A DNA stretch of 64,000 bases from an uncultured Armatimonadota bacterium (GTDB lineage Bacteria > Armatimonadota > Fimbriimonadia > Fimbriimonadales > Fimbriimonadaceae). Both the position numbers and the translations under genes were made by a program. Positions 25,391-33,539 of this stretch are shown here, one piece after another (positions within the stretch are counted from its first letter, which is position 1; each line of letters starts with the position of its first letter). The notes below the pieces were generated by a model. The model had not been told where the DNA came from and searched no databases. It saw nothing but the letters and a program-made list of their open reading frames with translations. The stretch is taken from assembly GCA_903833215.1 (NCBI GenBank), contig CAILEM010000099.1:1-64000 (forward strand), read 5' to 3'.

Positions 25391-26161
25391 TTAGCGAGGT
25401 CCCAAATCCATGGGCCCTAGTTGTACATCTGGTTTGATGTTGTAGCCAGCCTTTCCAGTAATTCGCCTCGCGTCAAGGCGAAATGCTGGAAAAGCTGCCT
25501 TATTCTCGTTTAAGCCACGGAGGTCTTCGGGAATGAGGCGGCCAGGCGTACTTGAAACCTGAAAGAAATCCGTATGATGACTGGGGTTATAGGACATCAA
25601 CGAAGGATTGGCCAACATGTCGTATCCGTACACATCAACGTGGGGCGGGCCAAACGCATGACCTAGTTCGTGCTGAAGAGTCGACTCGAAATTCGGAGAG
25701 TCGTCGAGGTCTTTTGCAGAGAGGATTATGATGCCGCCGCCCTTGTTATGGCCTCCATTGATCGGCCTGCCACCACCACCCGGGAAGGAACCCGTTCCTA
25801 CGAACACAGCCACGTATACATATGGGCAACTCCATCGCGTCTTATGGTCGTGCCCTAGCAGTTCGTTTACGACGAATTCGGCGGCTCCATTTGGTTTTAG
25901 TTTCAGCGACTTGGCATCCGCCGAAGACCTGAATACTTGGCATGTAAGCTCCAACTCGAAAGTATCCATCCCCTCAAGGAGCTCGAAATATCGCGATTGG
26001 GCGATCTTAAGATATCGAACAAGCCTCTGTCGTTGAACCTCAGTGGGGATCGGGGCATCCGCCGCCAAATAAAGGACCGGCCTAACCACAACCCTTCCGC
26101 CCACGTAAGTATCCTGGCCGAGAATTCTTGAAACAGCGAAAGCGAGGAGCAGGCTTGCCAT
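25391..26161 (-). CDS. Secreted zinc metalloprotease-like protein
   Basis: A 256-residue protein with a short signal peptide (FAVSRILGQ). The motif HELGHAFGPPH, near residues 165-175, is the extended HExxHxxGxxH zinc site of metzincins, so a zinc endopeptidase is likely. A methionine follows in MLANPSLMSYNP, consistent with a Met-turn. The C-terminal part is not assigned. It is divergent from the nucleotidyltransferase gene, 19 bases apart. Confidence 0.78.
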   Translation of the reverse strand: MASLLLAFAVSRILGQDTYVGGRVVVRPVLYLAADAPIPTEVQRQRLVRYLKIAQSRYFELLEGMDTFELELTCQVFRSSADAKSLKLKPNGAAEFVVNELLGHDHKTRWSCPYVYVAVFVGTGSFPGGGGRPINGGHNKGGGIIILSAKDLDDSPNFESTLQHELGHAFGPPHVDVYGYDMLANPSLMSYNPSHHTDFFQVSSTPGRLIPEDLRGLNENKAAFPAFRLDARRITGKAGYNIKPDVQLGPMDLGPR

Positions 26162-26180
26162 TCTGTATTATGGTTGTCAA

Positions 26181-26969
26181 GTGACAGATCCACACGTGAC
26201 GAGCCTAATCTTGGACAACCTTGCCAATCTGGAAGCCCAGCACGACATTCAGGTGCTGTACGCCGTTGAATCAGGCAGTCGCGCGTGGGGGTTTGCTTCA
26301 CCAGACAGCGACTACGATATTCGGTTCATCTACCGACATCCGATAGATTGGTATCTTTCCGTGCAAAAGAGGCGCGATGTGGTCGAGGCGATGGTCGACC
26401 CCGAACTCGATTTTGCGGGCTGGGATCTGCCGAAGGCCTTGATGCTCCTTCGGAAATCAAACCCTTCACTGATCGAATGGCTTGGGTCCCCGATTGTTTA
26501 CGCTGAGGACAGCGCCTTCATGGATGAATTCAGAGAACTGGCAGGACGTTGCCTCTCTTTGAATGCGTGCCTCTACCATTACCTGCATACAGCAGAGGCC
26601 AATTGGAAGTCGTACTTTTCCTCGGACTCCGAATCGGTCAAGCTCAAGAAGTACTTCTACATCCTTAGGCCGCTGTACGCTTGTCGGTGGATCGAACGAC
26701 ACCACTCAGTCCCGCCTGTCGCGTTTGCGCGGTTGCTTGAGGGTGCGAGCGAGCCCGGACCCGTTGCCGATGAGTTGTTCAAATTGCTTGAAGCCAAAGC
26801 TATAACATCTGAGATCGGACTCGGCACTAGAAACTCTGTTCTTGATGCCTTTATAACCGTTGAACTTCAGCGGATCAATGACATCACCCTCACGACGGCA
26901 GAACCGGTGGGTGTTGAAGAACTAGACGCATTCTTTCGGAAGCATATTGGTTTTCAGGCGAACGGTTAA
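26181..26969 (+). CDS. RlaP-type nucleotidyltransferase domain protein
   Basis: A 262-residue protein starting at GTG. GSRAWGFASPDSDYDIRFIY is the Pol-beta superfamily nucleotidyltransferase motif (GS...G...SDxD; here GSRAWG then SDYDIRF), with two metal-binding Asp residues. The remaining helical region matches the PF10127 (RlaP / YcgL-like) family. Members are predicted to act on RNA or to modify a small molecule; their reaction is not established. It is separate from the nucleoside hydrolase that converges on it. Confidence 0.85.
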   Translation: MTDPHVTSLILDNLANLEAQHDIQVLYAVESGSRAWGFASPDSDYDIRFIYRHPIDWYLSVQKRRDVVEAMVDPELDFAGWDLPKALMLLRKSNPSLIEWLGSPIVYAEDSAFMDEFRELAGRCLSLNACLYHYLHTAEANWKSYFSSDSESVKLKKYFYILRPLYACRWIERHHSVPPVAFARLLEGASEPGPVADELFKLLEAKAITSEIGLGTRNSVLDAFITVELQRINDITLTTAEPVGVEELDAFFRKHIGFQANG

Positions 26970-26972
26970 GCC

Positions 26973-27851
26973 CTAAGTGGTCAGAACGACTTCGAAGTAC
27001 TCGCGGAAGAACGCATCGACGTCAACCGTCTTGGCAACTCGATCTGGGCCTTTCTCATCGACAAGAGTGGTGTGTCCAGAAGTCTTGTCGCCCTTTGCAT
27101 AGGCGACCTCAACTCGACCTGACTCGTACGTGCAGAGTTCAGGATGAAAGATCAGAGCAGCGGCTAGGGGGTCGTGAAACGTGATTTCGCCCGTGTGCTC
27201 AAACCACTTGGTGGCCATCGAAGCAACTGTTCCCAGAGGCTCACCGACAAATCGCTCGCGCACTTCACCCGCTGACATTCGGCACTTTTCGGTCACATCT
27301 AAGCCGACGGAAAGGTGATCGGGTCGATCGGCACCGTATACCATTGCGGTGGCAGCCGGGTCCACGAGGGCGTTCCATTCGCGACGATCCCCACCAAAGA
27401 AGATGCCACCCATCGAGACAATCGCGCGCAGGAGGTGAGGGATTTCGGGGTCAAGCGCGAAGAGGAGAGCGATATTTGAATACGGGCCAATACTTAGGAG
27501 TGTGATCTCTCCGGGTCGACTCCGAATCGTCTGTTGCAGAAACTCAACCGCGTCGTTCTCGTTGCGCTTCAGATTCGGATTTGTATGGGAGATCGCCTCA
27601 AACTGAGGCACGTTGGGTTGTCCGGGACCGTCGATCAACACATCACGGCGGCCACAGTGGATTGGGACGTCTCTACGTCCTACAGAGTGGCAAACCGCCT
27701 CAGCAAGCGCGGCGCGCTTTTGGACGTCACCCGATACCGTGGTGATTCCTAAGAGCTCACACTTGGGTTTCTTAAGCAAATAGGCAAGTGCGACGGCATC
27801 GTCGATGTCACTACCAATGTCGGTGTCGAGCAGGATAGGTATCCGTTCCAC
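26973..27851 (-). CDS. Inosine-uridine-preferring nucleoside hydrolase family
   Basis: A 292-residue enzyme that cleaves ribonucleosides to base and ribose. The family calcium-binding motif DTDIGSDIDDA is at residues 9-19. Other conserved parts are GITTVSGDV, the glycine-rich VSMGGIFFGG and the HDPLAA segment that supplies a catalytic or binding His and Asp. No signal peptide. Substrate preference cannot be read. It is convergent with the preceding gene, three bases apart. Confidence 0.93.
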   Translation of the reverse strand: MERIPILLDTDIGSDIDDAVALAYLLKKPKCELLGITTVSGDVQKRAALAEAVCHSVGRRDVPIHCGRRDVLIDGPGQPNVPQFEAISHTNPNLKRNENDAVEFLQQTIRSRPGEITLLSIGPYSNIALLFALDPEIPHLLRAIVSMGGIFFGGDRREWNALVDPAATAMVYGADRPDHLSVGLDVTEKCRMSAGEVRERFVGEPLGTVASMATKWFEHTGEITFHDPLAAALIFHPELCTYESGRVEVAYAKGDKTSGHTTLVDEKGPDRVAKTVDVDAFFREYFEVVLTT

Positions 27852-28064
27852 GTTTCACGACTTTACCACTGAGTTGTTCGACCGGCTGGGGCAAGAGGGC
27901 CATGGCTGTCCTCCTCACACAGGCAAAAGTTCACCATCCGAGCGATTTACGCGTTTCCCATAGGCTCTCCGCGCGCCACATTGACCTACTGATAGTGTCA
28001 GGGATACCAATGACATAGAAGCCACGGCTTTCCTGGAAACACCGCTCGGACTCACAATTAGTTA

Positions 28065-28074
28065 TTGACGTCAA
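28065..28074. promoter_or_regulatory. Perfect 10-base palindrome upstream of cytochrome operon
   Basis: TTGACGTCAA, 48 bases before the tetraheme cytochrome start, within an AT-rich stretch. It may be a regulator site or part of a promoter; the regulator is not known. Confidence 0.3.
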
Positions 28075-28121
28075 ATTATCGTTAGATTTGAACGATGCTG
28101 GCGTTAATTAAGTGAAACATT

Positions 28122-28838
28122 ATGGCACCACAAGCGACGCGTATAAGCATCGTGTTCGGCTGTTTGGTATTTGCATTTGCCGGCGTGAGAACCCTCATCG
28201 TTCCGGATTCCTTTGGTAAGACCGGACATTTTCGTCAGGCAGCCCTAGGCGCAATTGCCGCACACCCACCGAAATTCGAGGGCAAGCAGCCCTGTATCGA
28301 CTGTCACGCAAACAATACGCCTCACACTGACAAAGGTGTATCTTGCGAAACCTGCCATGGACCAGGAGCCGCTCACTCGAAAGATTTCGATAGCTCCAAG
28401 CTCGTTGTAGATAAAACTCGGAACGCTTGTGGCCGATGCCACGCGATGAATACGGCGCGAAGATCAACCTTCCCACAGGTTGACATGGCCGAGCATCATG
28501 GCAGCCAGCGTTGCGTTGAGTGTCACAACATTCATCCAGAAGTGCCAGGTAAGCCCATCGGCGATCTCAAACCTGCTGGTATTCCGAAGGATGAAGCTGA
28601 CGCCAAGCCAACTGCACCCGTCAAACCAGGTGCCCCTGCCGCCGCGACGCCGCCAGCCAAAGATGCGAAAGCTGCTGGTGATGTCAAGGCAGCACCAAGC
28701 AAAGTAGTGCCAACGGAGAAGCCCAAAGACGCTAAGCCAGCTGTAGAGGCACCAAAGCCAACGGCAACTGCACCAAAACCGACCGCTACAGCAGCAAAGC
28801 CTGATGCGACCCCCGCAAAGCAAGGGAGTAAGAAATGA
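28122..28838 (+). CDS. Tetraheme cytochrome c
   Basis: A 238-residue exported protein with an N-terminal membrane segment or signal (residues about 8-28). Four CxxCH haem sites are visible: CIDCH, CETCH, CGRCH and CVECH, between about residues 58 and 136, with extra His residues for bis-His ligation. The C-terminal 85 residues are rich in Pro, Ala and Lys, like a periplasmic tether. The stop overlaps the next start (ATGA). It is the first gene of an Fe-S / NrfD operon and probably takes electrons from that module. Confidence 0.88.
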   Translation: MAPQATRISIVFGCLVFAFAGVRTLIVPDSFGKTGHFRQAALGAIAAHPPKFEGKQPCIDCHANNTPHTDKGVSCETCHGPGAAHSKDFDSSKLVVDKTRNACGRCHAMNTARRSTFPQVDMAEHHGSQRCVECHNIHPEVPGKPIGDLKPAGIPKDEADAKPTAPVKPGAPAAATPPAKDAKAAGDVKAAPSKVVPTEKPKDAKPAVEAPKPTATAPKPTATAAKPDATPAKQGSKK

Positions 28839-29653
28839 ACCCTGAAGAGAACACACCCCTCACAGATTCAGGCGAAGATAACACGATGACCCGCAGCGAG
28901 TTTCTCGCTGCAACCGGCAAATCAGTTGCCCTCATCGGTATTGGAGCCGCTGGATACGCCTCGTGGAATAGCCTGACTTCGCGTCTCGCGAAGCGAGAGA
29001 TGACGCCCATCAAACAATATCCAAACACAACTTGGTATTCGATGGCGATCGATATTCAGGCATGTATCGGATGTGGCAAGTGCGTTGAAGCGTGCTGCGC
29101 TGAGAACGACGTTCCGCAAGACGACTTCCGAACATGGATCGAAAGGTATCGGATCAAGAAGGACGGTACGGTGCTTATCGATTCGCCGAATGGCGGCAAA
29201 GATGGTCCTGGACCAGACGACGTGCCGGAAGATCAGATTGAGAAATCATTCTTCATGCCGAAGCTATGCAACCAGTGCGACGACTCTCCTTGCACGAGAG
29301 CTTGCCCGGTCGGTGCCACGTTCCTTACTCCTGAAGGGGCAGTCATCGTGGACTACGACTACTGCATCGGCTGCGGTTACTGCATTCAAGCCTGCCCATA
29401 CGGTTCTCGATTCTGGAATGCCAAGAAGCAGACGGCAGACAAATGCACCCTTTGCTACCACCGCATCACCAAAGGCAAGTTGCCAGCTTGCGTTGAAGTT
29501 TGTCCCGTCAAAGCAAGAATCTTTGGAAACTTGGCAGACGAGAAGAGCGAGATTTCGAAGTTCTGTCGAGAGAATGCCGTCGTTACTCTCAGGCCGCACC
29601 TGAAGACAGGCGCGAAGGTCATGTACAAGGGCTTGACCAAGGATGTCGTGTAA
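28835..29653 (+). CDS. Four-cluster ferredoxin subunit (NrfC/PsrB/HybA-like)
   Basis: A 272-residue electron-transfer subunit. Cys clusters for four [4Fe-4S] centres: CIGCGKCVEAC, CNQCDDSPCTRAC, CIGCGYCIQAC and CTLCYHR...CVEVC. The N-terminus has TRSEFLAATGKSVALIGIGA, a hydrophobic export or anchor segment near residues 18-45; the twin arginines of Tat signals are not complete. In the family this subunit connects the quinone-reactive NrfD to a periplasmic acceptor or donor. The start overlaps the cytochrome stop by four bases. Confidence 0.93.
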   Translation: MNPEENTPLTDSGEDNTMTRSEFLAATGKSVALIGIGAAGYASWNSLTSRLAKREMTPIKQYPNTTWYSMAIDIQACIGCGKCVEACCAENDVPQDDFRTWIERYRIKKDGTVLIDSPNGGKDGPGPDDVPEDQIEKSFFMPKLCNQCDDSPCTRACPVGATFLTPEGAVIVDYDYCIGCGYCIQACPYGSRFWNAKKQTADKCTLCYHRITKGKLPACVEVCPVKARIFGNLADEKSEISKFCRENAVVTLRPHLKTGAKVMYKGLTKDVV

Positions 29654-29656
29654 GCC

Positions 29657-30877
29657 ATGAACCCCCTCTTAATGAATCCGATGAGCTTGCTAGCTCAAAG
29701 CAACCTGTATGCGCTACCGAATGAGCAGCATGGAATCACGTGGGGCATCCTCATCGTGCTTTATCCATATCTCACAGGTTTGGTCGCAGGAGCTTTCATC
29801 CTTGCATCACTTGTAAGAGTCTTCAACACCGAAGCTGTTCGCCCTGTTTATCGACTGGCACTGCTGACAGCGTTGGCCTTTCTGATCTGCGCGCCTATGC
29901 CACTTCTGTGCCACCTTGGCCACCCAGAGCGGGCACTGCAGATCATGATGACGCCGCACACCACGTCGGCTATGGCCATCTTCGGATTTGTGTATGCCTG
30001 GTATCTCATGGCCGTCCTCCTATTGGAGGTCTACTTTGACTTCCGTAAGGACATGGTCTTGGCTTGTGAGAAATCTGGGCCCATCATGAGACTCGTGTAC
30101 ACAGTCTTGACGCTTGGGGTCAAAGACATTTCACCCAAAGCACTGGCCTTCGACGATAAGGCGGAGCGCTTTCTCTCTGTCATCGGTATTCCATCCGCGG
30201 TCCTACTTCACGGGTACGTCGGCTTCATCTTCGGGTCGCTCGCGGGTAATCCTTGGTGGTCCAGCGTTTTGATGCCGGTCATCTTCCTTCTCTCCGCGAT
30301 TGTCTCTGGCATCGCGATGGTCTTTCTGCTTCACATGATCACTAGCTGGTTCAAGAAAATCCCGCTAGACATGATATGCATGAACGCGATCGGAAGGATT
30401 CTGATGTTTGCGCTGATCTTCGACCTTACGCTCGAGACGCTGGACATCGTTCACAGAATGTACGAAGCCGGTGAATGGGTTGATATCCTACGACTCTTGA
30501 GTTCGGGCTACTTGTACTACACCATCTTTGGAGTGCAGCTGTTCCTCGGTGGAATCGTCCCGGTCATCACCCTTGCAGTCATGCAGGCGGCAAAGATGAG
30601 CAACGTCGTGAAGATTCGCTACTACTTCGTGATGGCGATTCTGGTTCAAGTCGGTGTCTTCGCAATGCGCTGGAACGTCGTTATCGGCGGTCAGCTCTCG
30701 TCGAAGAGTTTCCGAGGCATGAATCACTTCAATCTAGAGTTGTTTGGACGCGAAGGATTCCTAATGTTCGCAACCATCCTCTCGCTACCCTTCATCATCC
30801 TCTTCGTTCTCACCAAGATGCTTCCACCCTGGAAGAGCGGTCATGGCCCCGAAGAGTTGCCAGCTACGGCAGCCTAG
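29657..30877 (+). CDS. nrfD: NrfD/PsrC family polytopic membrane subunit
   Basis: A 406-residue integral membrane protein with about eight to ten hydrophobic helices across its length. It is the quinol/quinone-binding subunit by family. Segments such as YLTGLVAGAFILASL and FGSLAGNPWW, ending in an amphipathic tail, are typical. It follows the Fe-S subunit by three bases, so the three genes form a cytochrome-Fe-S-NrfD module. In Act/Qrc complexes such modules exchange electrons between the quinone pool and cytochromes. Confidence 0.92.
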   Translation: MNPLLMNPMSLLAQSNLYALPNEQHGITWGILIVLYPYLTGLVAGAFILASLVRVFNTEAVRPVYRLALLTALAFLICAPMPLLCHLGHPERALQIMMTPHTTSAMAIFGFVYAWYLMAVLLLEVYFDFRKDMVLACEKSGPIMRLVYTVLTLGVKDISPKALAFDDKAERFLSVIGIPSAVLLHGYVGFIFGSLAGNPWWSSVLMPVIFLLSAIVSGIAMVFLLHMITSWFKKIPLDMICMNAIGRILMFALIFDLTLETLDIVHRMYEAGEWVDILRLLSSGYLYYTIFGVQLFLGGIVPVITLAVMQAAKMSNVVKIRYYFVMAILVQVGVFAMRWNVVIGGQLSSKSFRGMNHFNLELFGREGFLMFATILSLPFIILFVLTKMLPPWKSGHGPEELPATAA

Positions 30878-30898
30878 TCACACCAACATCAATCACAA

Positions 30899-30932
30899 CG
30901 GCTTCAACCTCACGATCTGAGGTTGAAGCCGT
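30899..30932. terminator. Hairpin after the NrfD operon
   Basis: CGGCTTCAACCTCA pairs perfectly with TGAGGTTGAAGCCG around a six-base loop, 21 bases after the NrfD stop. No T-run follows, so it is terminator-like by strength and place. Confidence 0.7.
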
Positions 30933-30944
30933 TAAGCATTGTCC

Positions 30945-31345
30945 AGCCCCGTCGGCGGCGATCCTACCGTCGCAGCAGCCGGTCGGATTTTTCAGGCAAA
31001 CGAGAGTCGCCCAAAGCCCCCGTAGTCGGCGGTGATCGTACCGCCGCAGCAGCCGCAGGCATTCATGAGCCAAACGACAGTCGCCCACAGCCCCTGTAGT
31101 CGGCGGTGATCGTACCGACGCAACAGACGCAGGCATTCAAGAGACGAACGACAGTCGCCCACAGCCCCCCCGTAGACGGCGGTGATCGTACCGACGCAGC
31201 AGCCGGTGGCATTCATGAGCCGACTAGGCGTCACCCGAAGCCCCCGTAGTCGGCGGTGATCGTACCGACGCAGCCTCCGCAGGCATTCGTGAGCCGAACG
31301 ATTGATAACCACAGCCCCCATAGTCGGCGGTGATCGTACCGACGT
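30945..31345 (+). repeat. Tandem REP array, about 75-base units
   Basis: Six copies of GTAG plus TCGGCGGTGATCGTACCGA, starting at 30951 (degenerate, GTAG partly lost), 31022, 31096, 31172, 31246 and 31320 (ATAG in place of GTAG). Spacing is 74-76 bases. The sequence between copies is also conserved (CGCAGGCATTCATGAGCC, ACAGTCGCCCACAGCCCC), so the whole unit is duplicated, not just the palindrome. All face the same way. It lies immediately beyond the 3' end of the RAYT gene. Confidence 0.92.
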
Positions 31346-31422
31346 CCGGAAGGGCAGGGGGAAATCCAGTGACTGTGCGTGCGCGTCAGGCCCGATAGTT
31401 CAATGGATCCGTTGAACGACTG

Positions 31423-31447
31423 CATCGGTACGATCACCGCCGACTAC
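31423..31447 (-). repeat. Inverted REP copy, left of transposase
   Basis: Reverse-complement REP ending in CTAC (GTAG on the minus strand), with one substitution in the first arm (CATCGG for CGTCGG). Together with the plus-strand copy at 31320 it forms a head-to-head pair of 128 bases. Confidence 0.88.
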
Positions 31448-31482
31448 GAGGGCACGTGCACCTAAAATTGGGCGACACCCTT

Positions 31483-31974
31483 TCACCATGCGGCATCGTG
31501 AATTAATTCATTCAAGTTGTAGCCAATAGATCCTGTGAGTGGGTATGTCCAAGGATCTTGGACAATTCCCGCACGAACAGGATTCTGAAATACGTAGAAG
31601 ACCTTTTTTCGCCATTCCTCTGAACGCCGAATAATCCGATCGTGGTAACCAGTTTGCCATCGATAATCTGCATCCGAGGTCTTGAGATATCGACCGCTCT
31701 TGGTCTTGAACGCGTCCATCGCACGCCTACCGTCTGCATGGTCCGTCATCCCCATCGAGATGACGTGGAGGTGGTCCGGCATGAAGCAGTAGATGGGAAT
31801 ACCGCACCCGAATTTCTCAAACTGCTCCCCCATTATTGAAATGAGGGCTTCAACATCCGAGTGGCAAATGAACACCTGGCGACGTTCGTCTACACATGCG
31901 GTAAAGGAGATCGCAATCTGACCCACGTAAGATGTCGGTGGCAACCGATGCGGTCTTTGTCGCATTCCTGACAT
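31483..31974 (-). CDS. REP-associated tyrosine transposase (RAYT, Y1/IS200-like)
   Basis: A 163-residue single-strand DNA transposase of the TnpA-REP branch. MPDHLHVI (His68 and His70) is the HUH metal motif, and WQTGYHD (Tyr110) holds the catalytic tyrosine in the RAYT-specific context. RQRPHRLPP near the N-terminus and FQNPVRAGIV near the C-terminus are further family hallmarks. ATG 31974 is used rather than an in-frame TTG at 31992. It is flanked on both sides by REP copies with the GTAG tetranucleotide that such enzymes recognise. Appears intact. Confidence 0.93.
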   Translation of the reverse strand: MSGMRQRPHRLPPTSYVGQIAISFTACVDERRQVFICHSDVEALISIMGEQFEKFGCGIPIYCFMPDHLHVISMGMTDHADGRRAMDAFKTKSGRYLKTSDADYRWQTGYHDRIIRRSEEWRKKVFYVFQNPVRAGIVQDPWTYPLTGSIGYNLNELIHDAAW

Positions 31975-32035
31975 GGCATCGGATGATATCAAGGAACCAC
32001 GTTCGCACGGAAGCCCCCTGCCTACACCGCACTCC

Positions 32036-32060
32036 GTAGTCGGTGGTGATGGTACCGACG
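32036..32060 (+). repeat. REP copy, right of transposase, plus orientation
   Basis: GTAG then TCGGTGGTGATGGTACCGA, a variant with a longer outer stem (TCGGT/ACCGA). It pairs head to head with the inverted copy at 32114, giving a 103-base REPIN-like unit. Confidence 0.88.
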
Positions 32061-32113
32061 CTCTAGCCCGTTATCGCGTTCAAAGCACCAAATTCATCCC
32101 CGGCCGGTCCAGA

Positions 32114-32211
32114 CGTCGGTACGATCACCGCCGACTACGGAGGCTGCGAGTGATGCCTAGTCGGCTCATGAATGCCTGCGACGGCTGCGTCGGTACGATC
32201 ACCGCGTCTAC
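32114..32211 (-). repeat. Two inverted REP copies in tandem
   Basis: Minus-orientation copies at 32114-32138 (perfect) and 32188-32211 (four-base loss next to CTAC). They are 73 bases apart and the sequence between them (minus strand GCAGGCATTCATGAGCCGAC) matches the left array unit, so the same tandem unit flanks the transposase in opposite orientation. Confidence 0.88.
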
Positions 32212-32251
32212 GGGGGCTGCGGATGATTTTGGGTTGGGTGGACACTGCCGC

Positions 32252-32283
32252 AAAAAAACACAGGCCCCGGGTGGGGCCTGTGC
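32252..32283 (-). terminator. Rho-independent terminator of the radical SAM gene
   Basis: On the minus strand CACAGGCCCC and GGGGCCTGTG form a ten-base stem followed by seven T residues. It lies 26 bases past the radical SAM stop codon. Confidence 0.93.
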
Positions 32284-32308
32284 TGGAGAGAGGAACAGAA
32301 AGAAGCTG

Positions 32309-33394
32309 TTAGGCCATCGCGGGTTCGCGGATGGGTTCGTAGGAACAGATGGGGTCACTTCCGGCGGGATTGCCGGTGTGAGCGTAGGCTCGGGCTCTGG
32401 ACCCACCGCAGATTCGACGGAATTCGCAGTAGCCGCATTTGCCTTCGAAGTTATCCACGTCTCGCACGCGCTTGAAGACTTCCGAGTTCTGATAGATCTC
32501 CTTGAGTGACTTGTGGCGGACATTGCCCGCTTCAAGGGGTAGGAATCCGGAAGGATAGACTTGGCCGAGGTGGGATACGAATACGATGCCGTTTCCATCT
32601 CGGATACCGTAACCTGCATGGACGCTGCTCTTTCGAACTTCGTCGGCATGCATTCCGAGGGATTTCATCGTTTCGGACGCGACACGTCGGTAAGACGGTG
32701 CTTCGGTTGTCTTGATCTGGAACGGAGCGCGAGGTACGAGCTTCTGAATCCAGTGCATCAACTCTTCTGCGCGTTCGGGATCCAACTCGTTGAGTTGCTG
32801 TCCTCGGCCTACCGCGATAAGGAAGAACAAACTCCATCTCATCAGGGGGAAACTGTGAACCAACTCGAAAACGGCGGGAAGATCCGAAGCCGTCTCGTCG
32901 GTAACGAGCGTGTTGATCTGGAGGGGAAGTCCAACTTCACCAGCCCACTTCGCGGCTTGAAGGGTGATATCAAATGTGCCCGGCACCTGACGGATGTCAT
33001 CGTGCAACGCAGCAGTGGATCCATCCAAGCTTAACGCGATGCTGTCGACGCCAGCAGCTTTGAGTTGCTCGAACGTTTCCTTTGTAAGAGATGGTGATGC
33101 TGCAGGAGTGACAGAGACTTTGATCCCTTTATCCCGTGCGCTCGCGATGAGGTCAAACAAACGATCTCGCTTGAGTGGATCGCCGCCCGTGAGAACCAGA
33201 TGGGGAAGGGGTGCTCCGAACGAGGCGATGTCAGATAGGAGTCGCTCTCCGGCCGCATAGCTAAGTTGGAGAGGGTGCGGCATGGGCATCGCTGAAGCTC
33301 GGCAATGTCGGCATGCCAAGGGACAGGCCTGGGTTGTCTCCCAGTAGACGAGCATGGGTCGCTCGGCAAAATCTATGTGGTCGGGGCGTACCAT
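32309..33394 (-). CDS. Radical SAM / SPASM protein (TIGR04053-like, heme-linked type)
   Basis: A 361-residue radical SAM enzyme. CPLACRHC at residues 24-31 is the CxxxCxxC cluster site. LVLTGGDPL matches the SAM-binding GGxP region, and the C-terminal SPASM-like region has CGYCEFRRICGG with another Cys close by for auxiliary Fe-S clusters. The closest families I recall are the AhbD/TIGR04053 group, linked to alternative heme synthesis. It is divergent from protoporphyrinogen oxidase (145 bases), in a cytochrome-rich island. ATG 33394 fits the domain start; a longer reading frame upstream is overlap. Confidence 0.85.
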   Translation of the reverse strand: MVRPDHIDFAERPMLVYWETTQACPLACRHCRASAMPMPHPLQLSYAAGERLLSDIASFGAPLPHLVLTGGDPLKRDRLFDLIASARDKGIKVSVTPAASPSLTKETFEQLKAAGVDSIALSLDGSTAALHDDIRQVPGTFDITLQAAKWAGEVGLPLQINTLVTDETASDLPAVFELVHSFPLMRWSLFFLIAVGRGQQLNELDPERAEELMHWIQKLVPRAPFQIKTTEAPSYRRVASETMKSLGMHADEVRKSSVHAGYGIRDGNGIVFVSHLGQVYPSGFLPLEAGNVRHKSLKEIYQNSEVFKRVRDVDNFEGKCGYCEFRRICGGSRARAYAHTGNPAGSDPICSYEPIREPAMA

Positions 33395-33539
33395 CAATGA
33401 GGATGTTATTTCCAGATGGAGTCCGCCACAAGTCGTGGGTTTTACGGACAATGATTCTTGGCGCTTGAACCGACGACTTTTGCTCCGAGGGTGCCAGGGG
33501 TACCATCCGGAGCGTAGACACGCCTTTATAAACATCGAA

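Larger units (their letters stand above)
31975..32308. other. Intergenic region upstream of the transposase
   Basis: 334 bases without a gene. It holds three REP copies (one plus, two minus) and a terminator for the radical SAM gene, listed separately. Confidence 0.8.

Noticed and set aside
30945-31345. CRISPR array
   Set aside because: Repeats are spaced evenly, but the spacers are themselves conserved, not unique, and no cas genes are present.
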